Below are positions 21,688-35,186 of a stretch of DNA of 64,000 nt, piece after piece. Both the position numbers and the translations under genes were made by a program. The stretch is from Ptychodera flava. Its lineage: Eukaryota; Hemichordata; Enteropneusta; Ptychoderidae. Below the pieces are notes generated by a model. It saw only the letters and a program-made list of their open reading frames with translations, had not been told where the DNA came from and did not search any database. Position 1 is the first letter of the stretch. Every line of letters begins with the position of its first letter. The DNA lies in NCBI RefSeq assembly GCF_041260155.1, contig NC_091930.1, forward strand, positions 39,095,937 through 39,159,936, given 5' to 3'.

Positions 21688-22677
21688 TAATTCATGCGAG
21701 CTTTCTTTAAAGGAGGTCAGCGGTTTTCATGAATATTTAATCAGATCTGCAGTTTCACCTGTACGCGGATGCGGCCACAGTGCATTGAACGAAACACGTA
21801 CGTACGTTTTGAAAGCTTTGCCATGCCGTAGACACGGAAGACAACTATGTTATGCCAAGCTACTGCCCTCTGGGTGATAGAAATGACAGATTTTACAGTT
21901 GTTTTGAGAGTATTTTACAGAAAAATGACGCGATTTACTGACCAAATTGATCGCGATAGTGAACTTCGAACGTATCGGCGGCCAAGATGGCGGCACTGTG
22001 TGATGCCGAACTCTCGACATGGAACTCGAGGTTAAGGTTTTCGAAGCCCAAAGCATGCCAGATTGAGAAATTTGTAAGGATTTGGTTAAATTGAAGTGTA
22101 TTTTGTCAATTTTCAAGCGTTGGACTGCCAATAAGCTCCTTTAAACTGTTGATATTTGACTTCCGGCCGGCCTGGAGCGAGACGGCCATGACAGTCGACC
22201 CGGTTTGTAAATGAAATGTAGTTGTTCCAAACTGTTGACATTGCGAGACATTTCCTACGTGTTACGCATTTTTTTAACTGAAATAAACCGGACATGAAAC
22301 TTTTTTCTCGATACTTAGTGGTTTCATTTCATTTCGTGGTGGATTTTGTGGCGTGCTTGTCAAAATACGTGATCAAACCTGGCGAACTGATTGACTAGTA
22401 TTGTGTGGTAGTACGAGTCTCTGACTCGATAAGCCACAGATAGTTACACACGCGTACGTGAATTAAACTAATGTAAGTTGGGTCAAACACCAAAATAATC
22501 GATAAAAAGGTCAGTGGGCACCATTTTACAAGTGGTATAGCCACAAACTGATGACGTCAAAATCGCCGTACACAAAACACAGACGCCCCGTAATTGCGGC
22601 ACTGACTAACTAATAAGGTTAAAATAATATAAATTTGCACTTTCTTCAAATCACTGTCACAATCTCCGACTGCTTAG

Positions 22678-22831
22678 TTTTTGTATTGGGTGAAGTACAG
22701 TGGGGGCCAGGAATTGGGTTAGCTGACCAAATTGTCGGAACGGAGCTCGCTTCGCTCGCTCCGTTCCGACAATTTGGTCAGCTAACCCCAATTTCTGGCT
22801 CCCACTGTGCTTCACCCAACACAAAATCAAG
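22678..22831. repeat. Long near-perfect palindrome
   Basis: Arms of about 70 bp (ttgggtgaagtacagtgggg ... gacaaattg-type core) mirror each other around gctcgcttcgctcgc at about 22752, with only a few mismatches. Just downstream lies ttagggttagggttag (about 22857-22872), a short telomere-like run. It is a foldback structure inside the 2.4-kb transposon. Confidence 0.8.
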
Positions 22832-24529
22832 CAAATGAAGACCATCACAGACTTTTTAGGGTTAGGGTTAGTTAGTTCATGTGATCGCGGCAATAATTCC
22901 GTCTCATTCCGGGTACAATATGTCCCCTCTCACGTTTTTTTCATCAAATTTGTTGTCATGTACAAACTGACCCCGACGGCAATGGCCATATTGACCCCTT
23001 TTCAATATAGCCGTTGCCAAAGACGGCACATAGTTACATAACAGAATTCAGAGTTCATTCAAATGCAAATAATAATCAATATGACGGCCAAAAAATCTTT
23101 GTATGTTTTCATTTGCATTACTTCTTCTACAGACCAAAAATTACACCTGTACATTAGTTCAAACTCTGTTATTGATTGGTTTAATTTTTTGTCCACAAAT
23201 TTGTTTCCTTTATCTTTGCGATATGCCTCCCAATAGATTTTTAGCCAGGCTGTATTATGGAAATTTATGAATAGGGAGCCCACACGGATGTAAACTAAAA
23301 AAAACATCTATAATGAATTCAAGTTCCGGAACTCCAAATACAGCTTGAGTCGACACAGTGACAGACATTTGGTGATTGGAGTTATTGGTCGCGATATTTG
23401 TGCTTGCTTTTTAATTTCTGTTGACCGGCGTACGTAATGCCGATGCTCTATCAATTTGTTCGTAGAGGTTCCAATATTATTCCGGTGAATGGTAGGGGGC
23501 TTATTCTTCGTTGTCCAAGTCTCCTCAGTTCTCTCATTTCACCGCTTATCATTGTCTTCATTTTGTGGATCCTCAAACCTTCGCCCACACCAACACCTTT
23601 GAAGGCATGTGGATGCATGCCATGCAAACTTGGATTGGCTTCACACCTTCAGACTTATTTCCAACTTGTCTTTATAGACTATTATGAGTTCATGTAGCGG
23701 AGGCGTTTCGGCGATAAAGCTGAGGCGTGGATTTTACTTGTTCAACATATTTCAATTCTCTGTCCTTCAAGTTTACAGTCCCCTTCATCGATTCATTGCA
23801 ACTCTGCACATAACACCATATTATGCCAAATGTTTTGAGACGGTCTATAAACTAATATCACGCCTAAGTTTACAACTCAGGAGGCCACTGCCTATGATGT
23901 GTGACACTGGGAACGCACAAACCAGACGAAGTTCGTGCTAGTGACAATATATGCTCCCTAAATCATTATATTGGCAGCGAATTTCGTTTGCTTGTGTACT
24001 TAATTCACTTCGTCGATGGGTGGAATTTTTATGTTATTTCCGTGGCATATCCAACGAATTGTTGTTCACGTTTTCATCTACAATAGCAATCAAATATTGC
24101 ATTTCATACAAGTTGAGTGATGAACCATTTTTATATAAAAGTGAATCCTGTCAAAAACGGAACACACACCTTTCGTATTGTAAAAAAGGCAGCAAATGAC
24201 AAAGTCAATAATAAATGTTAAACACAAAGTTTTCTTATATAAAACATCCTAAACAAGTGACAATGTTATACTTTAACTGTGCAAATACAACAAATAATAT
24301 GGAAAATATTCAAACCATAACAAATCTGCACAACAAACACGACAATGCAGAGAAAAAATAAAGACAGGCAATAAAGCAATCAATGCAGAGGCATAAACTC
24401 AATAAAAGAAGGAAAATGTGTAAAAGACTTTCAAATCGTTACAAGTGAACATTATAAATTAATCAGTTCCTGCTTAGCATTATCATCCTAACGTTCATAT
24501 GAAACATTGCATCCCTTTCTCGCAACTTG

Positions 24530-24615
24530 TTCTCGTGGAGTACAGGTTATAGGTAGTGCTTCACATGCTGGAGGTTCTGGGTTCGACCCCCGGTAGCGGT
24601 AGTTGTGTAAAAAAA
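24530..24615 (+). mobile_element. tRNA-like (SINE-type) segment
   Basis: A strong B-box region, ggttctgggttcgaccccc at about 24573-24592, follows a stretch that could be a decayed D-arm (ggttataggtagtgct). The B-box stem pairs well (ctggg ... cccgg type), but the rest does not fold into a convincing tRNA. It is read as a tRNA-derived SINE head and not as a working tRNA gene. Confidence 0.35.
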
Positions 24616-24936
24616 TACTAGAAAAAAACCGTTTCTCTCTCCCTTGCCATTAATCAACCTTTGCTTCCACATAGGTATCAGGCTGGCTGAAGAAGACGTG
24701 GATAGAGTAATGGGATACTACAAAATGAGGGAAAGGAGTGAAGATGTTAACAAATTGGGACCCTTCTTTTCAATCATTTCCCCCTAAGTTTCCAAGCCCA
24801 CATTCCAAACTCTTACCCCCCAAAAAATTTATCGCCCCTTTTAGAACGTAACCTTTGACCTCATTTCCATAAGTACGCACATCTTTGACGTCATCAGTTT
24901 GTGGCTATACCACTTGTAAAATGATGCCGGTCAGTG

Positions 24937-27900
24937 AAATGTGTTTTTGTCTTCAACTCTTTATTATAATTATACTGGCGGTTCAAACTATACAGAGTCA
25001 GTTGAATACGCGCTATAGTTGTGTGCATGTGTTGCACAATAGTTACCCCTCCATGCACAATATGGAACCTTGTTGTCTCTGTGTATGCAAATTAATTGTT
25101 TGTGTTTACAGGCAAACAAGACTATAATTGATTTCTTCTAACTTTGAAGACAGATTTTAAATAACAACAACAAGAAATCATATGATAGATAGTAAACTGT
25201 CGACAAAGTGGATATGTACACTGAATTTTTCTCTGGAAAATCATTTCCACAAGAAGAAATAAAATATATAAACAAGCAAACAAACAAACAAACTAATACA
25301 ATAGACAAGTACAAGACAATGCTTAGGCAATGCAATCATGCCGATGCTCCATACACAGTAGTTGTCAATCGACATTTAGCGTACTGCATGTAAATATTAT
25401 TTGTATTTTGTAGAGATGCATTTGCACAGGAAGCATTTGTATTATTTTGAAAGACAATAATTGTTTGTTTGTTTTTGCTTATTATTTACGTATGATGTTA
25501 CATGATGCTAAATCGTGTACCTGAATTTGTGTCTTTCGATAACACGAATATTATATTCAAGCTGAAGGCCGTTGATGAATTTTTATACATTTTTTAGAAA
25601 CTTTTTATCATTTTCAGTGAATTTTGAACAAAAAACGAGCATTTTAGCCCAATTTTACACCTTCAGCGTGTAATTTGAAACTTTTCATTGTCATAGAGAG
25701 CTTCTTCATAACCTGCGCTTTGAAAATAATAATGGGTTGTTAGGGTTCTCATCACAGAAAATGAACTGCACCAGTCTATAAAAAGCGTAACATGTTGAGA
25801 AGTTTGGTTCCAAAAGTCCTTGGCCTGGCAGTTGCATTGCATAGAAAGTCTATGGCACTTTAAGGGTTAATTGTACATATACGGCATGATTCAGCTCATT
25901 AATCAGTTGCATACATTAAAACCAATCTGTCCTGATGGAATACGTAGCGGTTTATTATCAGACGACTAGTAAAGTGAGTAAGCGCCATTTACTGCATCGG
26001 AATGCAGATGTGCAGATGAGCCACCGTAATTTCTCTGTCAGCACTCTAGTGAAAATTGTTTCGTTGTGTTTTTCAACATTTATATCTGTAGTATACAAGT
26101 AAATTGCATTTTCACATCGATCTGCTTGACCAGAAAATTTGTCAGCCTTTTGCTGAAGTAGGTTTATATCTTCTTGTGTATATTAGCAAACTCTGAGACG
26201 ATTCAGTTATTCTGCAAAATGTTTATAATCTTTCTGTCACATAATATCTGTCAGTTCATGCACTGTAAAGTACTCTTTCCTAGAGGTTTATTGATAAAGG
26301 GCCATATCCCTGGTATAGATATTTAAATATCCATCCATCCATGACAGGTTTGAGTTGCAACATATCACCTGCAGAGAATATTGACACATCACCAAATATC
26401 TTTATTTCCTTTGATTTCTTGAAGACGGAGATTACACTGTTACCAACCATGCTACCTGATAAATTCATATATTTTATTTGTAGAGTGTTTAATTTGTCAG
26501 TGTGTAATGGTTTATAATGACAACCTTGACTAGCTGGTATTTAAAAAGCAGAATGAAATATAGCTGCAAAGCTGCAAAGTTATGGCAATATATGTATATT
26601 TGGGGTCAAAGAACACCAGGGTCACGTGATATTCTGTCAAAGAAATTGTATCCCATAGTTATCCCTACATACCTAACATCAGACCTCTAGCTCTATTATT
26701 AAGCCCAGAATTAGGTATATGCATAATTAATGAGGTACAGGAAGTGGCTGGTCATGTGACATTTTGTCGAAAATTTTGCTCCCATAGTTATCCCTAATAG
26801 CTCCTCAGTATATAAAACTGAGGAGCTAAAAATGATCTTGTAAGTGAATATGAAAATTGCCCGTCATGAAGTCCTTGTTATCTCCTCGTATACCAGATAT
26901 TTTTACACAGCTGTTTTAGTATCAGAGCACAAAGTTTCAGGACTCAAATGACCTTTGCCATTGTGTTGTAGTGTGATTATTTTCAGACTAAAAATGTTCA
27001 GCATCGTGAGTTGACCAACATGGAACTGTACTTGCCTTAACTCACATCTGTGTGTTTAACAATTTTGGTAACGTTCAATTAACGTAGACAACCACAGTAG
27101 CATTGAGATAAATACACTGTACTACTATTTGATTAATGTTGTATACTGACCTATTTTCCTGAAAGCCCTTGCTAAAGTTGGAGCCAGTGATGAAAATAGC
27201 GCCCTCAGTGACATTGTGGCAGAAGCTTATACATACCGATACGCTTTGTAGTCTTTATTTCTTGACAGTGCTATTCAAATAACACATATGTACAGCACTG
27301 GCTCAAATTAAAGAATATATTTGACAGTTCAAATCATAAAGTAAAATATAAATATCCTGTATCACTTGTTACAATTATTGAAAGGAGTCATGTTTTTGAC
27401 AACAATAAGATGATGCAATAATCTTCAACCTTCTCACAGTTATCCATTATGAACTCAATGGTATGATGTTACATCTGAAATAAGTCAAATTTGCATTCTG
27501 TTATGTACAGAAATCAAAATCTGTTTATCATTTTGAAGTTTGTTGAAGATCATTCTCTGGCAGTGATGTCTAAAATATACTACGAGAATTAAAGGTCAAA
27601 TGACTGGAGAAGAAAAAATATGTATGGTTTTGTCATTTCAACACTATTAAAGACAGATATATTGAAACTTTTCAGTGGCATTAGACTATCGGTACCATAT
27701 ACATAGAACGTTTTGGAGAGCTCGGACTGAAGGTGTTTTTACATTTATAGTCAACCTGCTAATGGTTCTACTCTGTAAGGAAAAGAACGCCATGTGTTTT
27801 ACAGACTCAGTACACGAATGAGATCACATGATGGTGGTACAAACAAACCCATGTACGAGCACACATGCAAATACATGTATTTCTATGCATGCTTGCGCAT

Positions 27901-28409
27901 ATGGGGGTTGCTTGTACTGTGGTCCCTTTGAATTCTGGGCTAACCATCCATTGTCAAGTTTAATCCTCTGATCACCGTTAATGGCGGGATGGTCACTTCC
28001 CAGTCGTAATATGTCAAAATTTTGATAGGAGATCTTTGGTTTTGAAGAGTTCAACTTTCTACGGACATTTAGAACTCACAAGATGTAATGGAACTTACCC
28101 AAGAAGACCCCTTCCTGACCATGGCTGCGGTGTTATTCCAAGGTGAATAAGCTCTTTGTTCCTGATGACTGTTATGCTGACAGGTCTCTGATAGATGAAT
28201 GAATGAAGAAATAAAGAAAGAATTTAACATGTACATATGTACACACATTGAAAGGATTTTAGTCCATGGGCTAGAGGGGGTCTACATGCACCCCTCTTCC
28301 TGACTTCTGCTGATGACCTGTCTTTCCTGGCCGTGTAGGACATGCAGTCCTTGCTCAATTTGTTTCATCAGATCGTTGTGGTCATTCTGAAGACCTATTG
28401 GAATGAGAA
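24937..28409. other. Spacer; part matches copy B flank
   Basis: No gene is supported. 26.87-28.2 kb corresponds to 54.83-56.35 kb of copy B (shared phrases gtgagttgac, acaattttggtaa, attccaaggtga). 24.94-26.85 kb has no counterpart in copy B and holds only AT-rich DNA and short chance frames. Confidence 0.5.
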
Positions 28410-29085
28410 ACAAGTCATCGTTGATGACACAATCCCCACTTGTTTAATGGGTACTTTGATTACAAGTTCTTGGAGAGTATAGAGTCCTGTTCATTAATTG
28501 GGTCTGTGATTAAAGATGAGTTCCATGGTGGTGAAAACGTTAAAGCAATGTGGGCTGTCACCCTAATTACAAAAGCTCATTAAATAAGTCAACTAGTAAT
28601 AAATCGACTAGTACTGGATGTTGCCAAACAGTTTTGCATTCTTAAGTATTATGACACTGACATATTATCACATGTACCACATTTCATACACAATATCGCC
28701 AAATGTCAATGACTTGTATTACAGCACTGTGAGATCAATATCTGCAGAGTTTCATGAAATTTGATTAACCGTTTCTTGAGATATCAGCCTACTTACGAAA
28801 ATGCATTAAATATGCAAATCAGCGTTATTGACATGATACTTCTGCATATCTATGCACACTATTACATCACCAAAAGATCAACATCTGTGCCACATTTCAT
28901 CACAGCTATTTTTTATTGGATCACAAAACAAATCGACGTGCATATGTATGACATAAGGAGTAATCCTTGTACCAAGTTTGAATGAAATCGCTCCAGGCAT
29001 CTCTGAGATATCTGCGTGAACGGACAGACGCACGGACACGACCAAACCTATAAGTCCCCCCCGGACGGTGTCCGTGGGGACAAAT
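28410..29085 (-). mobile_element. Minus-strand copy of the 150-bp-repeat TIR element
   Basis: The left end caagtcatcgttgatgacac (28411 on) followed by aatccccacttgt equals the right TIR of the element at 15141-16045. The right part carries aatcgacgtgcatatgtatg and ccggacggtgtccgtgggga. The second terminal repeat is missing or decayed, and the interior is diverged. Confidence 0.65.
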
Positions 29086-30073
29086 AAAACACAGAAGAGA
29101 AAGCAGTGAAGCAAATGGGGTGGTCTATCACAAGATGAAAAGACAAGAAAGAGGGCCAATATGGAACTGCTCAAGAGGTTACAACCTGTTGACAGATCGT
29201 AACTATTAACGGCAACTTAAAGGCCAGGGACTTGATACCCGGAATCAAGTTAATCCCGTTCACCTTTGACATTCACGGGCGGGATCGAATGTTTATGTCT
29301 TTGTAAATTACGGTCACCATTAGTGTGCACAGGAGGTTGTAAACAGGCCAATGTGTTGACATGCAAACAACAGATTATACGTAACTGAATATAACGGCGA
29401 GACCAGTACACTGAGCAGACTGAGAAACGTTTCATGAAGCGGCCCGCGATGCTTGTAGCAATAACAGGTGTACTTCAACAGTAAGAGTAATGACAAAGGT
29501 ACAGCACGACGCCGCTGCAACTGACGGCTTTTTTACGTTCCGAATTAGGCCTACCCGGGGCCCGGGGGCCGGGCGCGGGCAGCAACTGTACAATCGCTGC
29601 AGCTAAACGATAGCGTAGACGTCACGGTCGTGCCATTGCCAAGATGCTCTGCTAGATCGTTTCGTCTACAGAACTACTAAAGCCCTCTCACTAAAAAAAT
29701 AATAACGGTTTGAAATCGTTGAATTAATCCGAAATTAACACCGTAGTGCATTAATCTAGAAAAGATTATTAACAGAAATAATAAAATGTAACATCACCGA
29801 TCATAAGAAACGTGGTGTTGAAGAACATATTTCTTTGAACAGAAGACTACAGCGACTATTTTCTGTAAGTATAATATAACTTTAGCAAACTTGCGAATTA
29901 AGCATCTGGAGAGTATCTTCAACACTTTTGGTTTTGTTCTACTCTTGTTATAAAATAAGTCAAATTTCGGGAAAGTATCTGTACATTTTCGATATCTGTG
30001 CAGCGCAAATGTGTAAACCGACACAGCATCCATCCATCCTATAGACCATGATTAGTTCGCGAGTGCATAAACC

Positions 30074-30118
<45 letters not shown>

Positions 30119-30961
30119 AACCATATGATGTTTTATTTTGCCGACATTTTATTTAACGCTTCACGATCACCGCTCAATGTTGATGTCGATTGAGATTTAC
30201 GAAGTTTACCGGATAAACTTCGTAACTGGAGACATGTCACGACCTGGAGCTAGTTACCATCATCGAAAGTCTGTAAACGTTTCTGCTCCCGAATGGACGT
30301 ATTTAAATGCAAAGGTGACTTCGTGTGTAAAATATTGAATTGCAATATGAATTTCACTGTTGAGAAAGTATATGACTTTCAAACTAGTCGTACAAACAAC
30401 AATAAACATGGCGGATCAATGATATCGGACGTATTTTTTCCTCGCGACGCTGGTGAGAGCGACTCGCACAAACTTCATTTTCCAACCTGGTATAAGTGTT
30501 TAGTTTTGCCCCGTGTGCTGGTTTATGTACACATGTAAACTAATAACAAAAGTTTAGTATTTTCTGTAGATCAATAATAGCCTTTCGAACACGAAAGATT
30601 CGGATATCTGAACCTCAACAGTAGCTACGCAGCTCGAAAGTTATCCTCCGACAGGACAGTAACATTGGTCAAAGCTGGATTTCGCATGGTAGCTATGGAA
30701 ACACGCTGTTAATTCTCAGAAAGCATGCAATTTACTGCGTACTGCTGATACTCCCATGGTCCGTGGACTGTTGCCGTCCCTACACACCGTCAGTTTCCCA
30801 ACATTCACAGGATTCAATCACGTGTGTGTTTTCAAATTTTGATACATAAATTCTACCAATCATCAACCACAGAACACATAAAAAAAAATTGTCGCGGGTA
30901 CGGGTTCAAGGACGTTCACGAAGAGACGCCATCATTGTCGCAGAATAGTTTTGACTAGTTT
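29086..30961. other. Spacer with CpG-rich stretch and (CT)n
   Basis: No gene is supported. Around 29.40-29.66 kb the sequence is richer in CpG, with the GC tract ggggcccgggggccgggcgc at about 29558. A (CT)n microsatellite spans 30079-30114. Short frames at 30138-30338 and 30293-30538 have no domain. A CpG-rich promoter of a neighbouring gene cannot be excluded. Confidence 0.4.
30079..30114. repeat. (CT)n microsatellite
   Basis: An uninterrupted CT dinucleotide tract of about 36 bp. Confidence 0.95.
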
Positions 30962-30964
30962 TAA

Positions 30965-32861
30965 GGGACTGGACACAAATTACAGGGGGGGTGGGCCGGT
31001 GTTTTTTGGGGGTGGGTCGCCATTTTTCGCGCAAGCATTTTTGAAGGGTCATACAATTTTGTGTATGCCTATGGGGGAGGGTCACCTTTTTTATGCATCA
31101 AAGCTGAACTTGCATGTGCACGTATTGAAGAATATGGAATACTGAAAAAAGAAAAATACCTCCTGGCACTTTCATTTTCTGCCATTTCCATTTTCGGCAC
31201 GTGCTTCGGGCGCAATTTTAAACAATGTATTGATGATCCAAGCAGCCACATTGATTTAAGTTGTCATGATTTCTAATATCCAACTCCTCTATTGTGCATA
31301 ACTGTCCCCTATTATGACTCTTTCAATAACAATTTGGGAGATCACTTATTTGATATCATTTTCCCATTGGTATAGGTCGGTGTCAAATGTTCATGTCGCT
31401 GTATGTACATTTTTTTATTTTTTGAGGACATTGACAGAATACAAACTATTCAGAATAGTGCAAAATGTCATCAATAACAACTGGAAGCTTCAGGTCGAAC
31501 AACTTTTGAATAACAATTTAGGATCACATAACCTATGAGTTATTTGTAGTGTCCTCATAGCCTACAATGTATAGTGAATCAACATTTCCATGAAATTCCA
31601 AAATCAAATTTCTTGCACAACCATGGACTTGAAACCACTCTAGTCTAATCATTAACATTAATACTAATAATTAAGTGTACATAAATGCACAGATTTACTT
31701 AGTTTTGTATTGAAAAAAAATATTCATAGTTTTGTCATAGACTGCTATGCATAGTGAATCGACATTTCAGTGAAATTCCAAAATCAAATTTCTTGCACAA
31801 CCATGGACTTGAAACCACTCTGGTCTAATCATTAACATTAATACTAATAATTAGGTGTACATAAATGCACAGATTTATTAAGTTTTGTATTGGAAAAAAA
31901 ATATTCATAGTTTTGTCATAGACTGCTATGCATAGTGAATCGACATTTCAGTTAAATTCCAAAATCAAATTTCTTGCACAACCATAGACTTGAAACCACT
32001 CTGGTCTAATCATTAACATTAATACTAATACTTAGGTGTACATAAATGCACAGATTTACTTAGTTTTGTATTGGAAAAAAATATTCATAGTTTTGTCATA
32101 GACTGCCATGTATAGTGAATCAACATTTCAGTGATATGCCAAAATGAAATTTCTTGCACAACCATGGACTTGAAACCACTCTAGTCTAATCATGAACATT
32201 TATACCAATAATCGAGTGTACATAAATAGACAGATTTGCCAAGTTTTGTATTTTAAAACAATATTCTTATTTTGTCATAGACTGCAATGTATGATGGATG
32301 AACTTTTTATGCGAAATTCCAAAAACAAAGTTCTTGTACACAGATGCACGTGTTACCACCCTCTTCTAATCAAGTACAATTATGTCAATTATTCAGGGTC
32401 CATATATGCAGAAAAAGTGCATATTATTAATTGTGAAAGAATTTTTTTACAGTTTTGTCATAGACTCCCATGTATAGTGAATCAACATTATCGATGAAAT
32501 CTAAAAATTACATTGTTTGTACACGCATGCACTTTTTACCTGCCACTTCAAGCAAAGTACATTTACATGAATTATCATCCACATATGATTTGATATTTTT
32601 TGGACAAAGCGTTATATCGGCCACATTTTGCCTCCCTTGAAGGGACTTTAAAAGTATAGCAAGTCAGAAGGGGGTCTTGAACACATTGCGGGTTTGTTAG
32701 GGGTATTGAGTAACAGGGGAGGGTCACTTATTTTCATGCACGGATAAGGGGGAGGGTCACTAATTTTTGTGCATGAACTTTTGAAGGGTCACTATTTTTG
32801 ACGCAGCGGTGTTTCGAAAAACACCGGCCCACCCCCCCCCCTGTAATTTGTGTCCAGTCCC
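30965..32861. mobile_element. 1.9-kb PIF/Harbinger-like element with G-run TIRs and 180-bp repeats
   Basis: Ends GGGACTGGACACAAATTACA followed by a G-run and tgggccggtg are inverted at both sides over more than 40 bp. TAA flanks both ends (30962-30964 and 32862-32864), a 3-bp TWA target duplication typical of PIF/Harbinger. About six units of roughly 180 bp (31540-32575; tcatagactgctatgcatag ... ggacttgaaaccactct) fill the middle; the central four are about 95% alike, the outer ones decayed. It carries no transposase and is therefore non-autonomous. Confidence 0.8.
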
Positions 32862-32864
32862 TAA

Positions 32865-34600
32865 GGAGAATATGAGCGATCTGCGTACAGTCGCACATCA
32901 GACCGACAAGTGTACGCTTACATAAAAAATATGATGTCCGATTTTTTTTATTCAACTATATACTGAGTCATCGCCTTTGTTATCGCCTAAACATCTCCGT
33001 TTTTCCAGAGAGACTGCAACATGAATATCTCCTAATGCATAGAGTACTGCTGTTCATCAAATATATACATATATATGTATTTATTCACTGTTTCGCAAAA
33101 CATTCGTCAGATATGTGCTTTGGCGAACGGACCAAGTTTTTGTACGTTGGTCAAAAGTAAATGACAATATAGGTTGGATGTTACATCTGTCAAATTAGGA
33201 CAGAGTATTGAAGATGAAATTAGAGAAAGAATGAGTCAGTGAATATCGAATTATAGACGGGAGAATCGAGACAGTCCACTGTCTATAGTTAACTCAATTG
33301 TGCACGAAAGTATTTCGATGAATTGACTAACGCAAACAGAAAGGAAATAAGGTAGTAAGCCTATGCACTTCAAAAGTAAAAGAGATAAAGTTTTGCTCAA
33401 ATTTCCTAGAGGAATATTTCAACCATACACATTGAAAATACAGAAAACATATCGAGGGTCACCACGTGTACAAGGGTGATAAATAGCACATTTGTTGTTA
33501 GTACTTTGTGGATGACTTTGATGAGATAGGGAGATTCGAGCAATTGTGCGTCAAAGGGAGAAACACTGAGTGACCACTCAAATCAGACAGTTTCTTGTTT
33601 CTACTGTTTATAACCCGGCTAATCCTGCCATACTGTATACCCCATCGTGTCAAGTTGGTTGAAGAACTACATTGGTGGCCCCTGCAAATAATGGATATAT
33701 TGTAAACATGAATTTTACAGACTAAAGCTGCTATAAGTATATCTGACCAAGCCAAGTGGGCGAAATTAGTATAGTTTTGGCTCAAAACTTCATGACTTGG
33801 CAGACGGGGAAATGATACCGAGTGGCAGGATAAGGATTAAAACAGTGACTTTGTGCATGGCAATCAATTTACACGTTTGGTTCTGGATAGAAGAGCCCTT
33901 TCAACTTATGATGAAATAGCTGAAAACAAACACTATAGATATGGATGTCAAATTTATGTGATAGTCTGCTGTAGGAAAAAACCGTGCTGGGCCCATCAGA
34001 GGCATGGAAAAATACTGTTAAAAGTCAAACGGTAAAATGTGTTCAACTGCCTTGTATCCAATCAGGCTGTTCACAACACATTTTTGTTCTCTATATACAA
34101 AAATAAACATTTGTCTGCATTTTTACATTACGCTTTTGAAAATTATCCATGCAAGAATTAGGAAAATACATTCTAGTAGGCGACTGCTAGTGTAACAATG
34201 AATACTAAAAGATAAATGTATGACTTAGAATACAAGCTGCAAAAGTAGCCACACGCCCAACTTTGATAAAATTTGTCTGCATTTCAAGCACCAGTGTCCG
34301 ATGTCGCGCACATGCAGCTATATTTAGTAACAAACCTGTAACCGTGAACAGCGCTATAGAACTTTTACTGTTATCGTATATTGCATCGCTGTGGCGGTAT
34401 CAAACATCGTCTACGCACTAAAAACAACAAAAGCATACATTCTTTGTGTTGTATAACAGTTGTACAATGACACAAATCTGCAAAACCCAAAAAAATGTCT
34501 GTTGCATTTTTCATCCATCGGCGACAAAAATGTAGGTCCGAATGTAACCTGCCATTGTGTTCTACGAGTACAATTGACAAACAAGAAAATGTTGACAAGA
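32865..34600. other. Spacer without recognisable genes
   Basis: AT-rich DNA with a short ATATAT tract at about 33060-33080. No domain was recognised in the short frames, and the further exons expected for PSMD9 were not found here. Confidence 0.45.
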
Positions 34601-34606
34601 TCTTAC

Positions 34607-34709
34607 ATATTATTTTGTTTCTTGCCGTTCTGACTGTGTAGATATCAATGTCGCTACGTGGGTATCCTTCATTGTCAATCAGTGGTCCCTGCATGCCAAC
34701 ACCTCTTTG
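34607..34709 (-). CDS. PSMD9: Isolated exon of a PSMD9-like proteasome assembly chaperone
   Basis: On the minus strand the acceptor tttctttcag/CAAAGAGG and the donor ATAT/gtaaga bound a 103-nt exon. It encodes [20 protein letters not shown] followed by [14 protein letters not shown]. The pattern PLxDxEGYPRSDxDxYxVRTARxxII is the hallmark of the N-terminal domain of PSMD9 (p27 / yeast Nas2), the cytosolic chaperone that helps assemble the base of the 26S proteasome. In the family it sits ahead of the exon beginning LQNDHK and a later PDZ domain; neither was found. No PSMD9 exon 1 could be seen upstream (higher coordinates). The exon looks intact, so either the gene has very long introns reaching beyond the window, or a single exon was copied here with transposon DNA. 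Confidence 0.75.
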
Positions 34710-35186
34710 CTGAAAGAAAATCCAGACAAGAGAATATCTACAAGTTACGCCAACCGTGAAAGTGAAAGCTCAGCCTACATGCAAGTTGGAATCAAGGATA
34801 CGCAAAACCTTGAGCATCTTTGACTAACTTCGCACAGGTCGATTAGGCATTATTTGTGATGATTTTTCCTATTATTATCATAAAAAATGATTATGAATAT
34901 TAATACATAATGTTACAGAATATTAAAACTTTTGTTTACAAACAATGTCGTCTATTTTGTGTAAATACCGTCTGAAAAACCCATTGCTGTGATATTATGA
35001 TTATTAATAAATTACGATGATGATTAATAAAATCATATTTTACACAACTCTCTGAAACCCTTATATAGTTTCACAATCTTTGCCAAAATATACATGTGAC
35101 ACCATTGCCCTGGTTTAGTCTACGGCGAGAGTTACTACACAGTGTATATAATGAGGAGGAAGCCAGCTCCACTCGACAGTAAACTG

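Larger units (their letters stand above)
22517..24928. mobile_element. 2.4-kb DNA transposon with 46-bp TIR and 8-bp target duplication
   Basis: The left end (22517-22562) and right end (24883-24928) share inverted repeats with about 40 bp essentially perfect (attttacaagtggtatagcc ... tgatgacgtcaaa). The 8-bp direct repeat GGTCAGTG flanks the element at 22509-22516 and 24929-24936. An 8-bp duplication fits the hAT, P or Merlin groups. No transposase was recognised inside; the interior holds a long palindrome, a tRNA-like segment and unassigned DNA, so the element is non-autonomous. Confidence 0.8.

Noticed and set aside
22855..22875. Telomere or chromosome end
   Set aside because: Only about two and a half TTAGGG units, inside a transposon.
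24560..24600. Functional tRNA gene
   Set aside because: Only the B-box arm is convincing; the acceptor and anticodon stems do not pair.
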